This document shows, in pieces, positions 23,284 to 34,896 of a stretch of DNA of 64,000 nt (position 1 is its first letter; each line of letters starts with the position of its first letter). The stretch is from Sphaerolaimus hirsutus. Its lineage: Eukaryota > Nematoda > Chromadorea > Monhysterida > Sphaerolaimidae. A program made the position numbers and the translations under genes. The notes under the pieces are model-generated. The model saw nothing but the letters and a program-made list of their open reading frames with translations. It searched no databases and was not told the DNA's origin. The DNA lies in contig OZ038451.1 of the NCBI GenBank assembly GCA_964036195.1, forward strand, positions 13,582,529 through 13,646,528. The letters run 5' to 3'.

Positions 23284-26200
23284 TCACATTTGTGACGTAG
23301 TGAAGTTTGTCTTTTTAGTTGCGTTCCCCATACCAATCAGTTTCTCCAAATCATCCTGCGAGTTTCAGGGGATGTGCAAAGGTAAGAACTTTTACAATAA
23401 GCATTGAATAGACACCAGTTTAATTAAAATGTCCATTATATGTGTGATATACACTACCGTGCAGAATACTATTCTGCACGCTAGTGTATTTTGATCTATT
23501 TTTAAGAGATTCCAGCACATTTTTTGTCTAACCTGCCAGCCGAGTAATTCTGCCAATTGTTTGCAGCCATCATCACAATTCCCCTGCCAAAAAACATCAC
23601 GTTTGTTGTCTTCCTCCTCAAAAAGCAGGCCGCCAGTTTCAAATGAAGATAACCATGGTGAGGACACAGATCTCTGAAGGCGTTCAAACAATTAGGTATG
23701 TTTCATATGGAATTATACTTAAATAATGCTTAATAATGCTTAAGCTTTAATTTGAACAAAATTTTGTCATAATCTCTGTAATGAAGTGTGCATGTCATCC
23801 TTAACACCTGGCACATTATCATTTCATTTTTCTTAAAAACAATAAAGAATTCAATTAACCGTGAAACAAACAGTATCTGTTTAAATGAAATTTTTCGTTG
23901 AATCTTCAAATATCAGACAGTCAAGTATTAGTAACCAGATGGATCAAAACTGCATGAAGTTGCTCTAGTTTATAATGAACTGGCTGTAAATACACATAGC
24001 ATGCAATAGCGTTTGTAAAAACGTAAAACTGGATCCTCAATCATATATTTGATTGAGGTATTTCAGTTCTCCAGCTAATTTCCAACACCCTGGTCACAAT
24101 GAAATGTTGAGTTTAGAATTCAAATTCAGAACCCCAAAAGCAAGCTGTTATGGGTTACTGAAAGAAATCAACCTCACACTGATCCAATGAGGAATATTGA
24201 AACTACCTACAAATCAAAATTGCACCCACCTGGCCCACAGCATCTCTATTTATCAATAGTCTAGGAACACTTCCTCCAATCCAGTCAATCAAACTTGCAA
24301 ATGGATGCACAACAAGTGAGGTGCCCATTATTAGAAGCAAGTCACACTGGGGAAGATCCTGTGTTTTTATTTTCAATTTTGAATTGATTGAATTTTCAAA
24401 TACCCATTCCGCACAAATACCCGTTTCGCACAATGCCCATTACGCACAAATGATCAGTCGTGTGTGTAATGGGAAATTGTGCGTGATGGGTTCGATTTTG
24501 TGCGTAACCGGCAAATGTGCGGAATGGGTATTTGTGCGTACTAGTACACCGTCGATTTTATATCATGCTGATGTAAAGGTTGTGAAGTTCCATATCATTT
24601 TGTCCTATGCAGATAAGTAAAGGTTACCTCACTCGACTGCAGTCCATGCTAATTTACACTGACATATACAAACAATGCACAAAAATAACCTTAGTAGCAC
24701 ACTGGAAGAATCTGTTGGGCAATGCTTCTCCAAAAAAGACAATATCTGAAAATGTAATTGAAATGACAATAATTAACAACAATAATTAAGAATGTTCAAT
24801 TAACATTATCTACCTGGTTTTACAACACCTTCACACCTCTCACATCTCGGAACAGAGTCCTCTGCCTTGTGAGACATGTCTGAATTTGGAAATAATGAAT
24901 AAATTGAAGCGACAGGAATAGTGATGGAAAAGCAGCGTGGCGCTTGGCGCTACATTGCTGTGGCGCCCTTGGCGCTTGGAGCTACACCCGTGAAAAGTGC
25001 CATGGCGCTTGGCACTTGGCGTTATTTTGCTCTGGTGCGATTGACGCTGGGGTCCCGAAAAGCGCCAAAAGCGCCATGGCGCTTTTTGCTTTGGTGCTAG
25101 CGCCAGGCGCCAGCGCCATGGCGCTTTTACATCACTAATAATAACTTTCCCATTGTAAATTATTATAGGGTGCTGAGCATTTCATAAGTAGTTATGCATC
25201 TATTTACATGATGTATCATAATTAAGATCAACATTAACATCCTTTTATTCCATAATCTCTTGAAATATTTGTGCCTTAGTAAATAAATGCAGAGGACCGA
25301 AAAACTGACCAAGAATCCAACGTTTTGCATATTTCTTCTTGCACATAGTGCATGTGCCAGACTTCATGCTGCCATGAGCTTCAACAATTTTGTCTGCTGG
25401 AATGCCAGTATCATGCTCCAAGGCATCGATATTCTACATTTTTCGTCGAATATTTATATCTAATCAGGACCGCTTCTATATAAAAAGAGATAAAAGTTGA
25501 TAACTGGACACTCAAGCTGTCTTTACCTGAGTGTAGTTTCTCAATAACAGTCCTTTATCATAAATCAGTTTGATGATCTAGTGAGCAGTAGTTGGCTGAA
25601 TGAAAAGACATAAAGTTTTAATGGATCTTACTCATAAAATGCAAAATCATATACCTGCAAATTATTTGGCATTATTTCCTTTGAAACCAAGAAGAATGGT
25701 GCTGGGTTCATCATGAAATGATTAATAGTGAATATTTCCTGAAAATTTACATTTAGGATCAATGTAGCTCAAGAATAAATACAGAGTGAATTTAGGTTAA
25801 CAATTTACTTGTGGATCTCTCAAACCATATTTCTCAAGGTCAAGTGTCTCATAAACACCTGAATTTGGGCTGCGAAAATCAGGCACACCGGCAGCTGGAG
25901 TGGAGTGTGTGAGGAGAATGTGTTGATCAGGGGTCTCGAATGGGGGGGGGGGTAACCCCCCAAACCACCCAACTATCTATCTATCTCGGAGGCCGCTAAG
26001 CTACCTATCTATGCTGGAGGCAAAATGTTCAGCTACTATCGCCGAACCCCCAGCAAATTTTTCAGCTATATATCCCCCAGAGGAGCGATTTGCTATCTAT
26101 CCAACCCCTAGAGGGTCAAAATTCAAGTTACCCCTGTTGTTGATATCGGAAGTTATATCATCGAATAAAATGCATACCAGTTGATATGCCAGCTCCTGTC

Positions 26201-26793
26201 ATTACTACAATATTCTGCACTTTTCCAGACTTTATGTACTCTGCAACAGCTTTCAGTGAGAAGTCCGGCAGAACTGGTTCATCTGAAGTGGGAGATATTG
26301 CAATGAAGAGAACTGCGACCAAATTTTATCAGCAGTGCAGACATTCTATTCAATTTTAAATGTATTTATGTAATCGGTCAAAGTGTGTTGAATTGATGAA
26401 AATGTCCTTCAGAAACACTTGAACAGTTCATTTTTGCCGCTTTGCGTGGAAAAGGAACATTGTTACTTGTACACATTTTGGTGTTTAAGTGAGAATTGAG
26501 TGAGAAACCCCCACCCAGAAAAAAGACAATGTTCTGATTAGGGATGGCCAGAATTTTTATTAGAAAAATGCAAGCATCGAAACATTTTTGAATTGAACCC
26601 CTGAAATATCACCTGGCGTCGCTGTAACCTTTTTCAGAATATTTTCCAAAGCACCAAGATCAAATGTATTTCCTCCATCGGGATTAGATTGTGGCTCTTT
26701 CTGTTCATTTTCTTCTTGGGAACCGCTATTTTTCTCAGTCGAGCTTTCTGCGCCCTTTTCATATGCATCGAGGAAATCATTCCTGGGCAGCAT
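23284..26793 (-). CDS. SIRT2: SIRT2-type NAD-dependent deacylase with one in-frame TAG
   Basis: Class I sirtuins remove acyl groups from lysines using NAD+; SIRT2 acts mainly in the cytoplasm on tubulin and other proteins. Eleven exons are 26793-26613, 26282-26178, 25894-25809, 25738-25655, 25595-25527, 25433-25310, 24879-24814, 24745-24690, 24358-24230, 23673-23533 and 23355-23284. Every junction phase fits and the total is 371 codons including stop, close to human SIRT2 (389 aa). Motifs are TGAGIST (89-95), PDFRS (100-104), YTQNID (173-178), catalytic His in EAHG (195), zinc cysteines CTMC (203/206) and CERC (229/232), and MGTSL. The C-terminal block [20 protein letters not shown] identifies the SIRT2 branch. 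Codon 158 is TAG where relatives have Tyr in the PTxxHYF motif. The start is the first ATG in a short Ser/Glu-rich leader. Confidence 0.9.
24400..24548. repeat. Word element (GCACAAATACCCATTCCGCA) in SIRT2 intron
   Basis: Variants of GCACAAATACCC and CATTCCGCACAA occur forward at 24405-24450, and their complements occur at 24460-24545. The result is a short hairpin-capable element immediately upstream of the exon ending at 24358. No duplication was found. Confidence 0.5.
24919..25137. mobile_element. TAGTGATG/GGCGCC element, copy 2
   Basis: The ends are TAGTGATGGAAAAGCAGCG and ...GCGCTTTTACATCACTA. The interior is almost wholly GGCGCTTGGCGC and AAAGCGCCATGGCGC words. The flanking 8-mers do not match, so the insertion site has diverged. 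It lies in a SIRT2 intron. Confidence 0.8.
25578..25580 (-). other. In-frame TAG in SIRT2 exon 5
   Basis: Reading exon 5 from its acceptor at 25595 gives Pro-Thr-Thr-Ala-His-TAG-Ile-Ile-Lys-Leu. The same AG could act as a splice acceptor (CACTAG|ATC, exon start 25577). That would drop 18 bases and keep the downstream frame. Both readings are open. Confidence 0.9.
25928..26136. mobile_element. hAT-type element, CAGGGGTCTCGAA family, copy 2
   Basis: The ends are CAGGGGTCTCGAA and ...TTCAAGTTACCCCTG. The flanking 8-mers GTGTTGAT and TTGTTGAT match at 7 of 8. CTATCTATCTATC words fill the interior. It lies in SIRT2 intron 2, between the exons ending at 26178 and starting at 25894. Confidence 0.85.
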
Positions 26794-26954
26794 TATTCAG
26801 AATTTTATTGTGGTCTGATTTTTATTCGTGCTTAGCAATTGTGATTTTATGTGTTGAAATCACACTGTGCTTTTTTTCTTTTCGCCAAACAGTATTTATT
26901 TGGATACACCAATGGAAGTTTTGCAAAAGTATCTTGATGAAAGTTTAACGTGAC

Positions 26955-27155
26955 TGGTTGGCGCTGCGCACGCTAGTTTACTGTCGGAAAACTACCAATC
27001 TAGTAAACTCGTTTATCAGCTTTGAGTGACACTTGAGTTTATCGGAATGAGCTGTTCGTCAACTACAGTTGACGGAGAAAATTAACACATTTTGGTAAAC
27101 TCAGCTGATATGAGTTTACTATATTGTTAGTTTACTGGTAGTAAAATAGTGTGTG
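26955..27155. repeat. Palindromic element centred on CAACTACAGTTG
   Basis: TAGTTTACTG-type ends flank an inverted structure centred on CAACTACAGTTG near 27065. Relatives lie at about 3330-3480, 33966-34185 (centre CAACTGCAGTTG) and 48070-48270. This copy is immediately upstream of the SIRT2 first exon, so it may overlap its promoter. Confidence 0.6.
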
Positions 27156-27243
27156 CCGTCTCATTTTATCACGTAGGTAAGTCGACACAAACAAAATCGA
27201 CGGACAAAATATTACGTAAGAAAAGGAAAGATCAAAGTATGAC

Positions 27244-27993
27244 GTATACTCGGCGCACATGGGACATGATACTCTGCCCACGCACTCATTTATGTTTCAC
27301 GTTGGAAGCGTGCCAATGATGATAAAGCATGCGATGTTGTCTAAAAGGTGAAAGAAATAATTGTTGTGAATGATTTAACGTATAGCGTGACGGTATGTTC
27401 CCAACTCGTCATAATCCATGTTGTCATGTTCTGAGTGGCCAAGCGCCGAATCGTTATGGAAATGTTTTTGACACATAAATAAGCTTGGCAGACAACACAC
27501 TTTGTATGAAACCAACCATAGTCCATCCGAATAATGAACAAAATATTATATGGTTTTGTCCATCATAATATTTCGTTTTTACTATGGAAAAATTAATTAC
27601 AAAATTTACCACAAGATTTTATTCATTTAGGTGTGGTAGGATTCTGCGAAAAAGTATGCTATCCACTCTATTCATTTCATTTCACTATACTCTGTATGGC
27701 ATGCGCCATGTGTTTAATGACGAGCTATAACCAGTATGACAATGAAAGTCTATGACAAGTCGGCACTCTGACGCTTTGGGCGTAAACCAGCGTGACAACA
27801 GCGATGACTTTCTCAACCCCTAATGAAAATCGCATGCGTGAAAGATTGTGTATCTGTCAAAAACATTTCCATAACGATTCGGCGCTTGGCTACTCAGAAC
27901 ATGACAACATGGATTATGACGAGTTGGGAACATACCGTTGGCACGCTTCCAGCGGGAACCACGCATGCAGGGTGTAAAGAGACTGGAGTATAA
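27244..27993. repeat. Foldback element with TATACTC ends
   Basis: The block 27386-27477 is repeated in inverted orientation at 27865-27955 with strong identity. The outer ends (TATACTCGGCGCACAT and ...GGAGTATA) are also inverted. A core (27478-27700) resembles the elements at 31535-31720 and 63225-63417. Short open frames here are shadows of the repeat. Confidence 0.65.
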
Positions 27994-28131
27994 TAGGTTT
28001 ACGCAATAGGACGAGGTTTTTGCTCGGCGCGGCAGCCAGAACAGAGTTTGAAAACACATCACATAAATGTCACGTTTTACATTCCATAGGCGGTCTCGCA
28101 ACAACAAGATTGAAAATCTCAAGGTCGTGAA

Positions 28132-28325
28132 CAGGGTTGGATTTGATAAAATTCTTTTTACTAAAATTGTAGTAAAAAAGTATTTATTTATTTATTTTAT
28201 TGATGTTTTCTTTTATTTTTTTATTTCTTCAATTTTCTTTCTCTTATATTTTATTCATTTTTCATTTTATTTTATTTTTTTCTTCAATTTTCTTTTTATT
28301 TTTTTCTGAGATTTTGCCAACCCTG
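28132..28325. mobile_element. CAGGGTTGG element with T-rich filler
   Basis: The ends are CAGGGTTGGATTTG and ...TTTTGCCAACCCTG. The flanking 8-mers GTCGTGAA and ATCGTGAG match at 6 of 8. The interior is repeats of TTTATTTTTTC. It has the same end rule as the TAGGGTTGG family. Confidence 0.65.
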
Positions 28326-28391
28326 ATCGTGAGATTAAAAACTGCAGCACTTCGTGTTTAGGTAATGCATTGCAAAAACACATGTAAGCTT

Positions 28392-30168
28392 TCAAATAAC
28401 ATCACTGAACAGAAAATCGAACTCAGCCTTATAGCCGTCAAAGATATTCTCAGCCATTTTGTATAATCTGACGTCAGCCCATTGCAGTTTGAAGATTTTC
28501 TCTTTTATTCCATCTTCGAGTTTATCTGCCAGCACTTTGCTCTTGCTGAGAATCAAAATCGAAACTTAGAATAGTGATGTTGGGTAACTACTGCCCTAAA
28601 TTGGCTATGATGCATTCCAGGACAGTTACTAATTCCCCCCTTGAATAATTCCTCCCTCGAATAGTCCCCCTCAAAAAGTCTGACGAAAAAATAATTCCCG
28701 GGGGATTATTCGTGTAAAGTGATGGAAAAGCGCCATGGCACTGGCGCCTGGCGTTAGCGCCAAAGCAAAAAGCACCCTGGCGGTTTTGGCACTACCGTAT
28801 TTCCTCGAATTACCCCCCCCCCCCTTGAATTAACCCCCCTCGAAATACCCCCAGGTGTTTTAGAGCTGGTGAAAAAATACACCCCCCCCCTCGAAATACC
28901 CCGTCTGGAAAACGGTACATCATGTATATAAGGTACACAGGGACGTATCCATGATTTTTGAGCGGGGGGGGGCTGCTTGTTTACGGAGGCCGGCGAGCGG
29001 GGGGGGGGGGGGCTCAGCCCCCCCTCCTAAAATTTTACCTACAGAATGGCGGAATGTGGTCATGGCGCTGGCGCCATTAGTAGGCGCCACGCCATGGCGC
29101 AATTGGCGTTGGCGCCAGCGCCATGGAACGCTGTATATGTATGTAAATATACATACAAATAAATACTGCAAAAAGCTCACCATTCAGTGTATTTATAACG
29201 ATTTTGAGCCACATGAGGCAAACCTGATGAAAATACCCTGTGTGGTGAAAAATGCGCGTTTGCGCGCAAATTTTTTTACCATGACCTTGAAAAAGTCGCA
29301 TTTTCTGGTCACTTTCTGTTCTCGCCCCGGGAAGGGGGGGGGCTTCAGCCCCCCCCCTGGATACGGCCCTGAAGGTACATGATGTATTTATTGATGTAAA
29401 TTTGCATCGCAGCGACACATAGACTAGTGTATGTGTATTTACCTACCTATCTACGTTGATATGTATGGAAATATCTTGTGAAGTCACCTTTATCACTGTT
29501 TTGGCTACGTCAAAGCCCATTCTTTACTACCACCCTCTACGAAAATTTCTGGCGAAATAATACCCCCCCCCCTCGAATAAGCCCCCCCCCTCAAAATTTC
29601 CACTCTGAAAAAACCCCCTGGGGGTATTTCGTGGAAATACGGTATATTGCTCTGGCGCCATTGGCGCTGGCGCTGGTGTTCGGAAAAGCGCCATGGCGCT
29701 TTTGGCACTGGGCGCTATATTGCTCTGGCGACATTGGCGCTGGGGTTCGTAAAAACGTTATGGCGCTTTTGGCGCTTGGCGCCGAAGTCCTGTCGCTTTT
29801 TGCATCACTGTTCGTGTAAATACGGTACCTAAACGCTTAATTACCTCTTTGTATAATTACCACATTTACGTTTCATCCTAAAAATAGTCCGAATTTATGT
29901 ATGTAGGTATTCACGGGCAAAAAAAGTTAAAGACAATCGATCTTGTCCCCTACCTGTTTGATGAATCCATCTGTCCAACTTTTAATCTTCGTTTAGCTCC
30001 TTTATCTACCTCGGGTACGTTCTTTTTAAAATACTTTTCCGGCCAGTGAAGCTTGTAGTGCAGCAACTTCCACGTGTTGAGCATTTCGTCGCCTGCAATA
30101 TTTATTAGTATTTTTATTCACGGTTTGTAAAATATAGAAAGTACGGTGCAGGAGCAGTAAGTGGATAA

Positions 30169-30226
<58 letters not shown>

Positions 30227-33200
30227 GTAGTGGATAAATATATGTAAGTAAATATGACATGTAGACAGCTGTAATCACTACTACCGTATTTCCTCGAAAT
30301 ACCCACCTCGAAATGGCCACTAAGAATTAATCACCCCCCCCCTTCGAAATACCACCCTCAAAATGACCACTATGAATTAATAACCTCCCTCGAAATACCG
30401 CCCCCCAAATTGAGTGTAAAGGGGACCTAAATACAAAAGCTGCAGTTTGTGATCCGGGAAATGCAGAACACACGTTAAAACAATGACTGTGTTACTTTAG
30501 AACAGGGTTTATCTACAACTCTTTCTCATTACATTAAATTACTTTCTCTGTCGGTGAATTTGGTGCATGATGTTTTTGTGACTTCATTCATCAAAATACA
30601 GTAACATTCAGTCACATCAGTTACAAATATTCACTGAAAATAGGACAACTAATAGCTAGTCTAAAATCACCTAGCTACTGTATTTCCTCGAAATACCCCC
30701 CCCCCCTCGAAATACCCCCGTCTCGAAATACCCCCACCCCCCTCAAAATGGGCACTATGAACTTATAAACCCCCCCTCAAAATACCCCCCCCCAATTTAC
30801 TGTATAGAGAACGTAATGCAGTTTGTGATCCGGGAAACGCAGAACACATTAAAAACAATGACTGTGTTGTGTTAGAACCGGTTATATACTGTCTACGTAC
30901 ATATATAAGTCCATAGAGTGTTATAAATGGCGAATTTTGTTGCATTTTTGTACGTTTGTGTATGTTTCAAACAACAGTTTAGTACTGGGATTTCGAAAAA
31001 TTTCTGACGAAGCGATAAACCCCTCCCCTCGTTTATCCGCCCTCAAAATTTCCATACTGAAAATCTAAATCCCCCGGGGGGTAATTCGAGGAAATACGGT
31101 AGTTACTTTATTCTTCAAATAGAAAGGTGGGAAAAACGTGATGAAACGTCTTGAAATTGTGAACACCATATTGTTTTACAATGGTTTGATGGTATGACAC
31201 TTCAACAAATTTAAATTTGTTTTATTTTATGTCTTCCCTCCCGTGATTAAGAGTATTTTACATTTTAGTATAAATAGTAACAGTCAAAATAATGCACACA
31301 TTTACAAAAAGTATTTACATTTAGATTTTCCAGTATTTAACACCTTTAACAGCAGACCAGTGTTTAACACCTCTGGCTCAAACACGGCTGATTCACAAGA
31401 CTTACCTGCTAATCCAACAAAGTCCAGCTGCCGCAGATATTGTACTGTCTCTGTGTGATTTGTCATGGCGTGCGTGTCAACATATGCATGATCTTCTACA
31501 CCGATTGTTGTCCTAAATGAAGAAATGCATTTTTATATACTCTGCGGACATCACACTTAGTATGCAAACCTACCATAACCAATCTGATTAATGAACCAAA
31601 AATTAAACAGTTTTTTTATCATAATATTGCGTTTTACTATGGAATAATTAATTACGGAATTTATCACAAGATTTTATTCATTAAATTATAGTAGGTTTCA
31701 GCTCATACTTTGCGGCCCGCCGTCTAAACATCATTTTCAATGCTACACCTCCCTCGTTTAAAACCTTCCTCTAATGTTTTTCTCAGTACCAGAGCGACAG
31801 ATAAATGCATTCTTATGAATGTTGCTGTTATTTCTTGACAAATGAATATGAATTGTCGTCATCCAAGTTTTTGTATACCAGTCAGCAACAAACTTACTTC
31901 TCCACCATATATTCTGGCAACCAGCCAAGCTCTTTTGACTGGCTGTTCACTAGCACGTCCCAAATGATCTGCTCAATAAAGAAAATGCAGTGGAAAATGA
32001 AACCATTAATTTTCCTCTGATAAAATTATCAAAGACTATTACTTGCATGTCTGCACTCAGTCTATGTGTGGAATTATGCATATGTTCGAAGAAATCATTC
32101 ACAGTCTGCTCCAATGTCCATAAGAATTTCACTTGGTACCTGATGGAAAATGATTGAAATCAAACAAAATTGAATGAAACAACAGAAAAGTGCCGATGCA
32201 CTTTCCACGCTTGGTGCTATATGTATATACCGTATATCCTCGAATAAGACCCCCCTTGAATAACTCCCCACCCTTGAATAACTCCCCCTTCAAAAACACT
32301 GACGAAAAAATAATCCCCCCCTTGAATAACTCCCCACCCTTGAATAACTCCCCTCTATGATAAATGGAGAAGATACTGCAACAAGTGAAAATACGAATTA
32401 CAAATGCAGTGCTGTGTATGAGACAAAAAATACGAAAGGATGTTAGCCTACGCAGCGAAAGCAGGATGCATACTGTGTATTTTTCGCAGTGTATACACAC
32501 CTACCTACCTGCAAGTTTTCCTGAAAGTTATGATGAAAAAATAACTCCCCCCCTCCTTGAATCACTCCCCACCCTTGAATAACTCCCCCCACAAAAACTC
32601 TGACGAAAAAATAACTCCCTGGGGGACTTATTCGAGGATATACGGTATCATAGATTATTTGCTATTTTTTCTTTTTGCATGGCAATTTGTATTTCAAAAT
32701 CTTAGTAATTTTATCCGTGCCATGCCTCGAGTATCTATCGGAACGATAATCTGTAAGCCTGCGACCTGTCGTAATCTGCATAGTGTTAAAACGTATTCAC
32801 GTTTACTCGATAAATACGTATCCCTACTCGCGTACTGCGTCAATACCTTTACGTTTCCTCCCGAAAAAATACGGGTACTCGCATACTCGCGTAGATTTTG
32901 AAAGTACGCGAGTACAGAAAATGTATTTTAAGGGGACAGAAAATGACAAACATAGGACATTTTCCTAAGAAATATTATCAGGAGCGAAAAACACATATTT
33001 GATGTATTTCTGAGTAAAAATAGGAAAAACACAAATGTTTGGGTTATTGTTTGGGTTTGGGTGAGAAAAAACTTACTTTTACGTTTTCTGTGAGAAAAAA
33101 ATGCTCATTTTTACGTTTTCTCTGGTAAAATGTATTTTACTCACCTTTTACGCAGTGTAAAAGTAAAAACAAAACACTTTACGTTTTTTTGTACTCAGGT

Positions 33201-34896
33201 GTGAGTAAAATAAAAATACTTTACACTTACGTTTACTTTAAAAAAGTACAGTACTTTGAACAACTCTGATAATCTGATTGGCAGTTCGGCATGCACACAC
33301 GCCTTTAAAACATCGAAATGCCATGCTTGACTTGACGGACTCACTTATGAATTTTCAACATGTTGAAATAACTAATAAACTGTTCCACAGGCTCTCTGAC
33401 GACTGTAAATCTGAACATTTTGTCTTTACCACCATTATCATCCATCCAATGTTGAAGTAACTGCCGATTACCGACATCAAACAATGGCATGTGCTCAACA
33501 ACCGCGTCAAGATTTGCATAGAGTTTGTTATAGCTATTGCAACACCCATTCTGCATCCTAAATTTGGTCAAATGGCCAAATTCAATGTTCCACTGTTTGC
33601 CTGTGGGGGTAGTTTTTTCTGTAGGTGTTGATATAATACGCAGAAATTTGATGATATGAATACCGTATTGCTTTTAATAGAACGGCATACATCGAATAGA
33701 ACAGCACCTCCACTCCAACATGGAAAATAGGACGGTGCTGTTCCATTGGCCCTACACACGCTAGTTTTCACCGTGACTTCTGTGAAAACTGAAATGGCCA
33801 CATGGCGACAATCAGCTTACTCTTTTAGTTTTCAAATTTTCAAATTTAAACTTTCTTTAATTTGAATTCACATTAAAATCAAATTAAATCGTTCAACCGT
33901 GTTGATACACTTGCGTTTGAAAAAAATTCAGTTTTCCCACAAAGTCATGGTGAAAACTAGTGTGTGTAGGCACACTGGTGCTGCGCTCACTGGTTTACCG
34001 CTAGATTTTGGTCAACTCATAAATAGGGTTTGAACGCATTTCAGTTTACCAGAATGAGGTGTCTGTCAACTGCAGTTGATGGGGATTAAGAATAACCCAT
34101 TCCAGTAAACTCAAATGCGTTCAAAGCCGATTTATGAGTTTACCAAAATCTGGCAGTAAACTAATGTGCGCACACGCATTAGCAACATCGAGAAATTTTA
34201 CAAATTACTTCCATCAACCAAAAATCAACGCTCATAGATTCAACAGCAGATATAGTGTTAAGTGGACTGAACTCACCGGTTCTCTTAGCTAATTTCTTGT
34301 GACACAAGACCGGATCATTGCCGCTAACGCACAATCCACAATCGCAGTATGTGAGACACGGTGGCGAAATCGGTAAAAAGTCATATTTCAAGGATAACTG
34401 TGGTTTATGGAATTAGTGTTTGATTGTACCGTATTCCATCGATGAACTCCCCCTCTCATTATTTTTTTTTGGCATTAAGAACGGTCGTTGTTCAATTCCG
34501 TCGTTGTTCACAGTTTATAATTTTTGTTGCAAAATCTTTGAAAATAAACTGAAGTACTCTAATATAAAGTACCCTCTAATATTTATAAGGTATAAGGATT
34601 GTAAGTAAAATCTAACATAATCAAAATAGGTACCGTATTTCCTGGAAATACCCTCCTCCTCGAAATACCCCTCAAAATCTCTACGATGAAAAATAAACCC
34701 CGGGGGGTATTTCGAGGAAACGTATACGCCTGTGATTTTTTGTTATTTTAAAAGATTATTTTTGAAGACAATCTTTCACGTCACTAAAACGTTTGCATCA
34801 CCGCTGGAACAGTTGAGCTTGTATTCATCGCAGAAAACACGTAGTTGATTGCGGATGTTGTTGGAGCCAGTTTTGTGCAGAGCGTGGTAGACAAAG
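28392..34896 (-). CDS. PAPS-dependent carbohydrate sulfotransferase, GAL3ST-like (5' exon missing)
   Basis: These type II Golgi enzymes transfer sulfate from PAPS to a sugar hydroxyl. Exons are 34896-34791, 34397-34277, 33600-33345, 32139-32043, 31968-31898, 31512-31406, 30092-29954 and 28545-28392. All junction phases fit, giving 349 codons before the TGA ending at 28392. The first exon shown holds the 5'-phosphosulfate loop (LHKTGSNNI). The third holds the 3'-phosphate site (VVREPVEQFISYF) after EHMPLFDVG. The tail ADVRLYKMAENIF fits the conserved C-terminal helix. The galactose-3-O-sulfotransferase family is the best match, but uronyl or heparan 2-O-type enzymes are not excluded. The N-terminal anchor is not placed; a frame starting with ATG at 39234 has a basic tail and short hydrophobic run and is one weak candidate. 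The last intron carries a four-deep transposon nest. Confidence 0.75.
28627..29827. mobile_element. Four-level nest of MITEs
   Basis: The outer element has TACCGTA-type ends (about 28627 to 29827). Inside it is a GGCGCC element (28717-29810, exact duplication TTCGTGTA). Inside that is a second TACCGTATTTCC element (28793-29644). Inside that is a CAGGGACGTA hAT MITE (28938-29371, exact duplication AAGGTACA). The order of insertion is therefore readable. All of it lies in the last intron of the sulfotransferase gene. Confidence 0.85.
28938..29371. mobile_element. hAT-type MITE, CAGGGACGTA family, copy 4
   Basis: It begins CAGGGACGTATCCATGATTT and ends CTGGATACGGCCCTG, with an exact 8-bp duplication AAGGTACA. 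It has the same G-run, GGCGCC-palindrome and C-run plan. It is the innermost and youngest member of the nest. Confidence 0.92.
30169..30226. repeat. (TA)n microsatellite
   Basis: This is an almost pure TA dinucleotide tract of about 55 bases. The open frames alternating Tyr and Ile here are artefacts. Confidence 0.95.
30282..31101. mobile_element. TACCGTATTTCC element, probably two nested copies
   Basis: It opens TACCGTATTTCCTCGAAATA and closes ...TCGAGGAAATACGGTA. A second opening lies at about 30678. The filler is CTCGAAATACCCCC words, with two near-duplicate segments (about 30420-30480 and 30790-30860). The TA at each end suggests a Tc1/mariner-type TA duplication. Confidence 0.7.
31535..31722. 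repeat. TATACTC-ended element
   Basis: It starts TATACTCTGCGGACATCACA and ends near GCGGCCCGCCG. It is closely similar to 63225-63417 over its whole length. It is non-coding and sits just upstream of a sulfotransferase exon. Confidence 0.6.
32228..32647. mobile_element. TACCGTATATCC element with CTTGAATAACTCCCC filler
   Basis: The ends are TACCGTATATCCTCGAATAA and ...TTATTCGAGGATATACGGTA. The filler repeats CTTGAATAACTCCCC. It has the same ends as the TACCGTATTTCC group but a different filler word. It lies in a sulfotransferase intron. Confidence 0.78.
32779..33268. mobile_element. hAT-type MITE, CAGNGTTG family, copy 3
   Basis: It starts CATAGTGTTAAAACG and ends ...TTTGAACAACTCTG. The flanking 8-mers GTAATCTG and ATAATCTG match at 7 of 8. 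ACGTTTACTC and GAGAAAACGTAAAA words fill the interior. It lies in a sulfotransferase intron. Confidence 0.85.
33750..33970. repeat. CCTACACAC/TAGTTTTCAC inverted element, copy 1
   Basis: The ends are CCTACACACGCTAGTTTTCA and ...GGTGAAAACTAGTGTGTAGG. A second copy lies at 47092-47330. The interior is AT-rich and non-coding. Confidence 0.7.

Noticed and set aside
30114..30320. Frames alternating Tyr and Ile
   Set aside because: Translation of a TA microsatellite.
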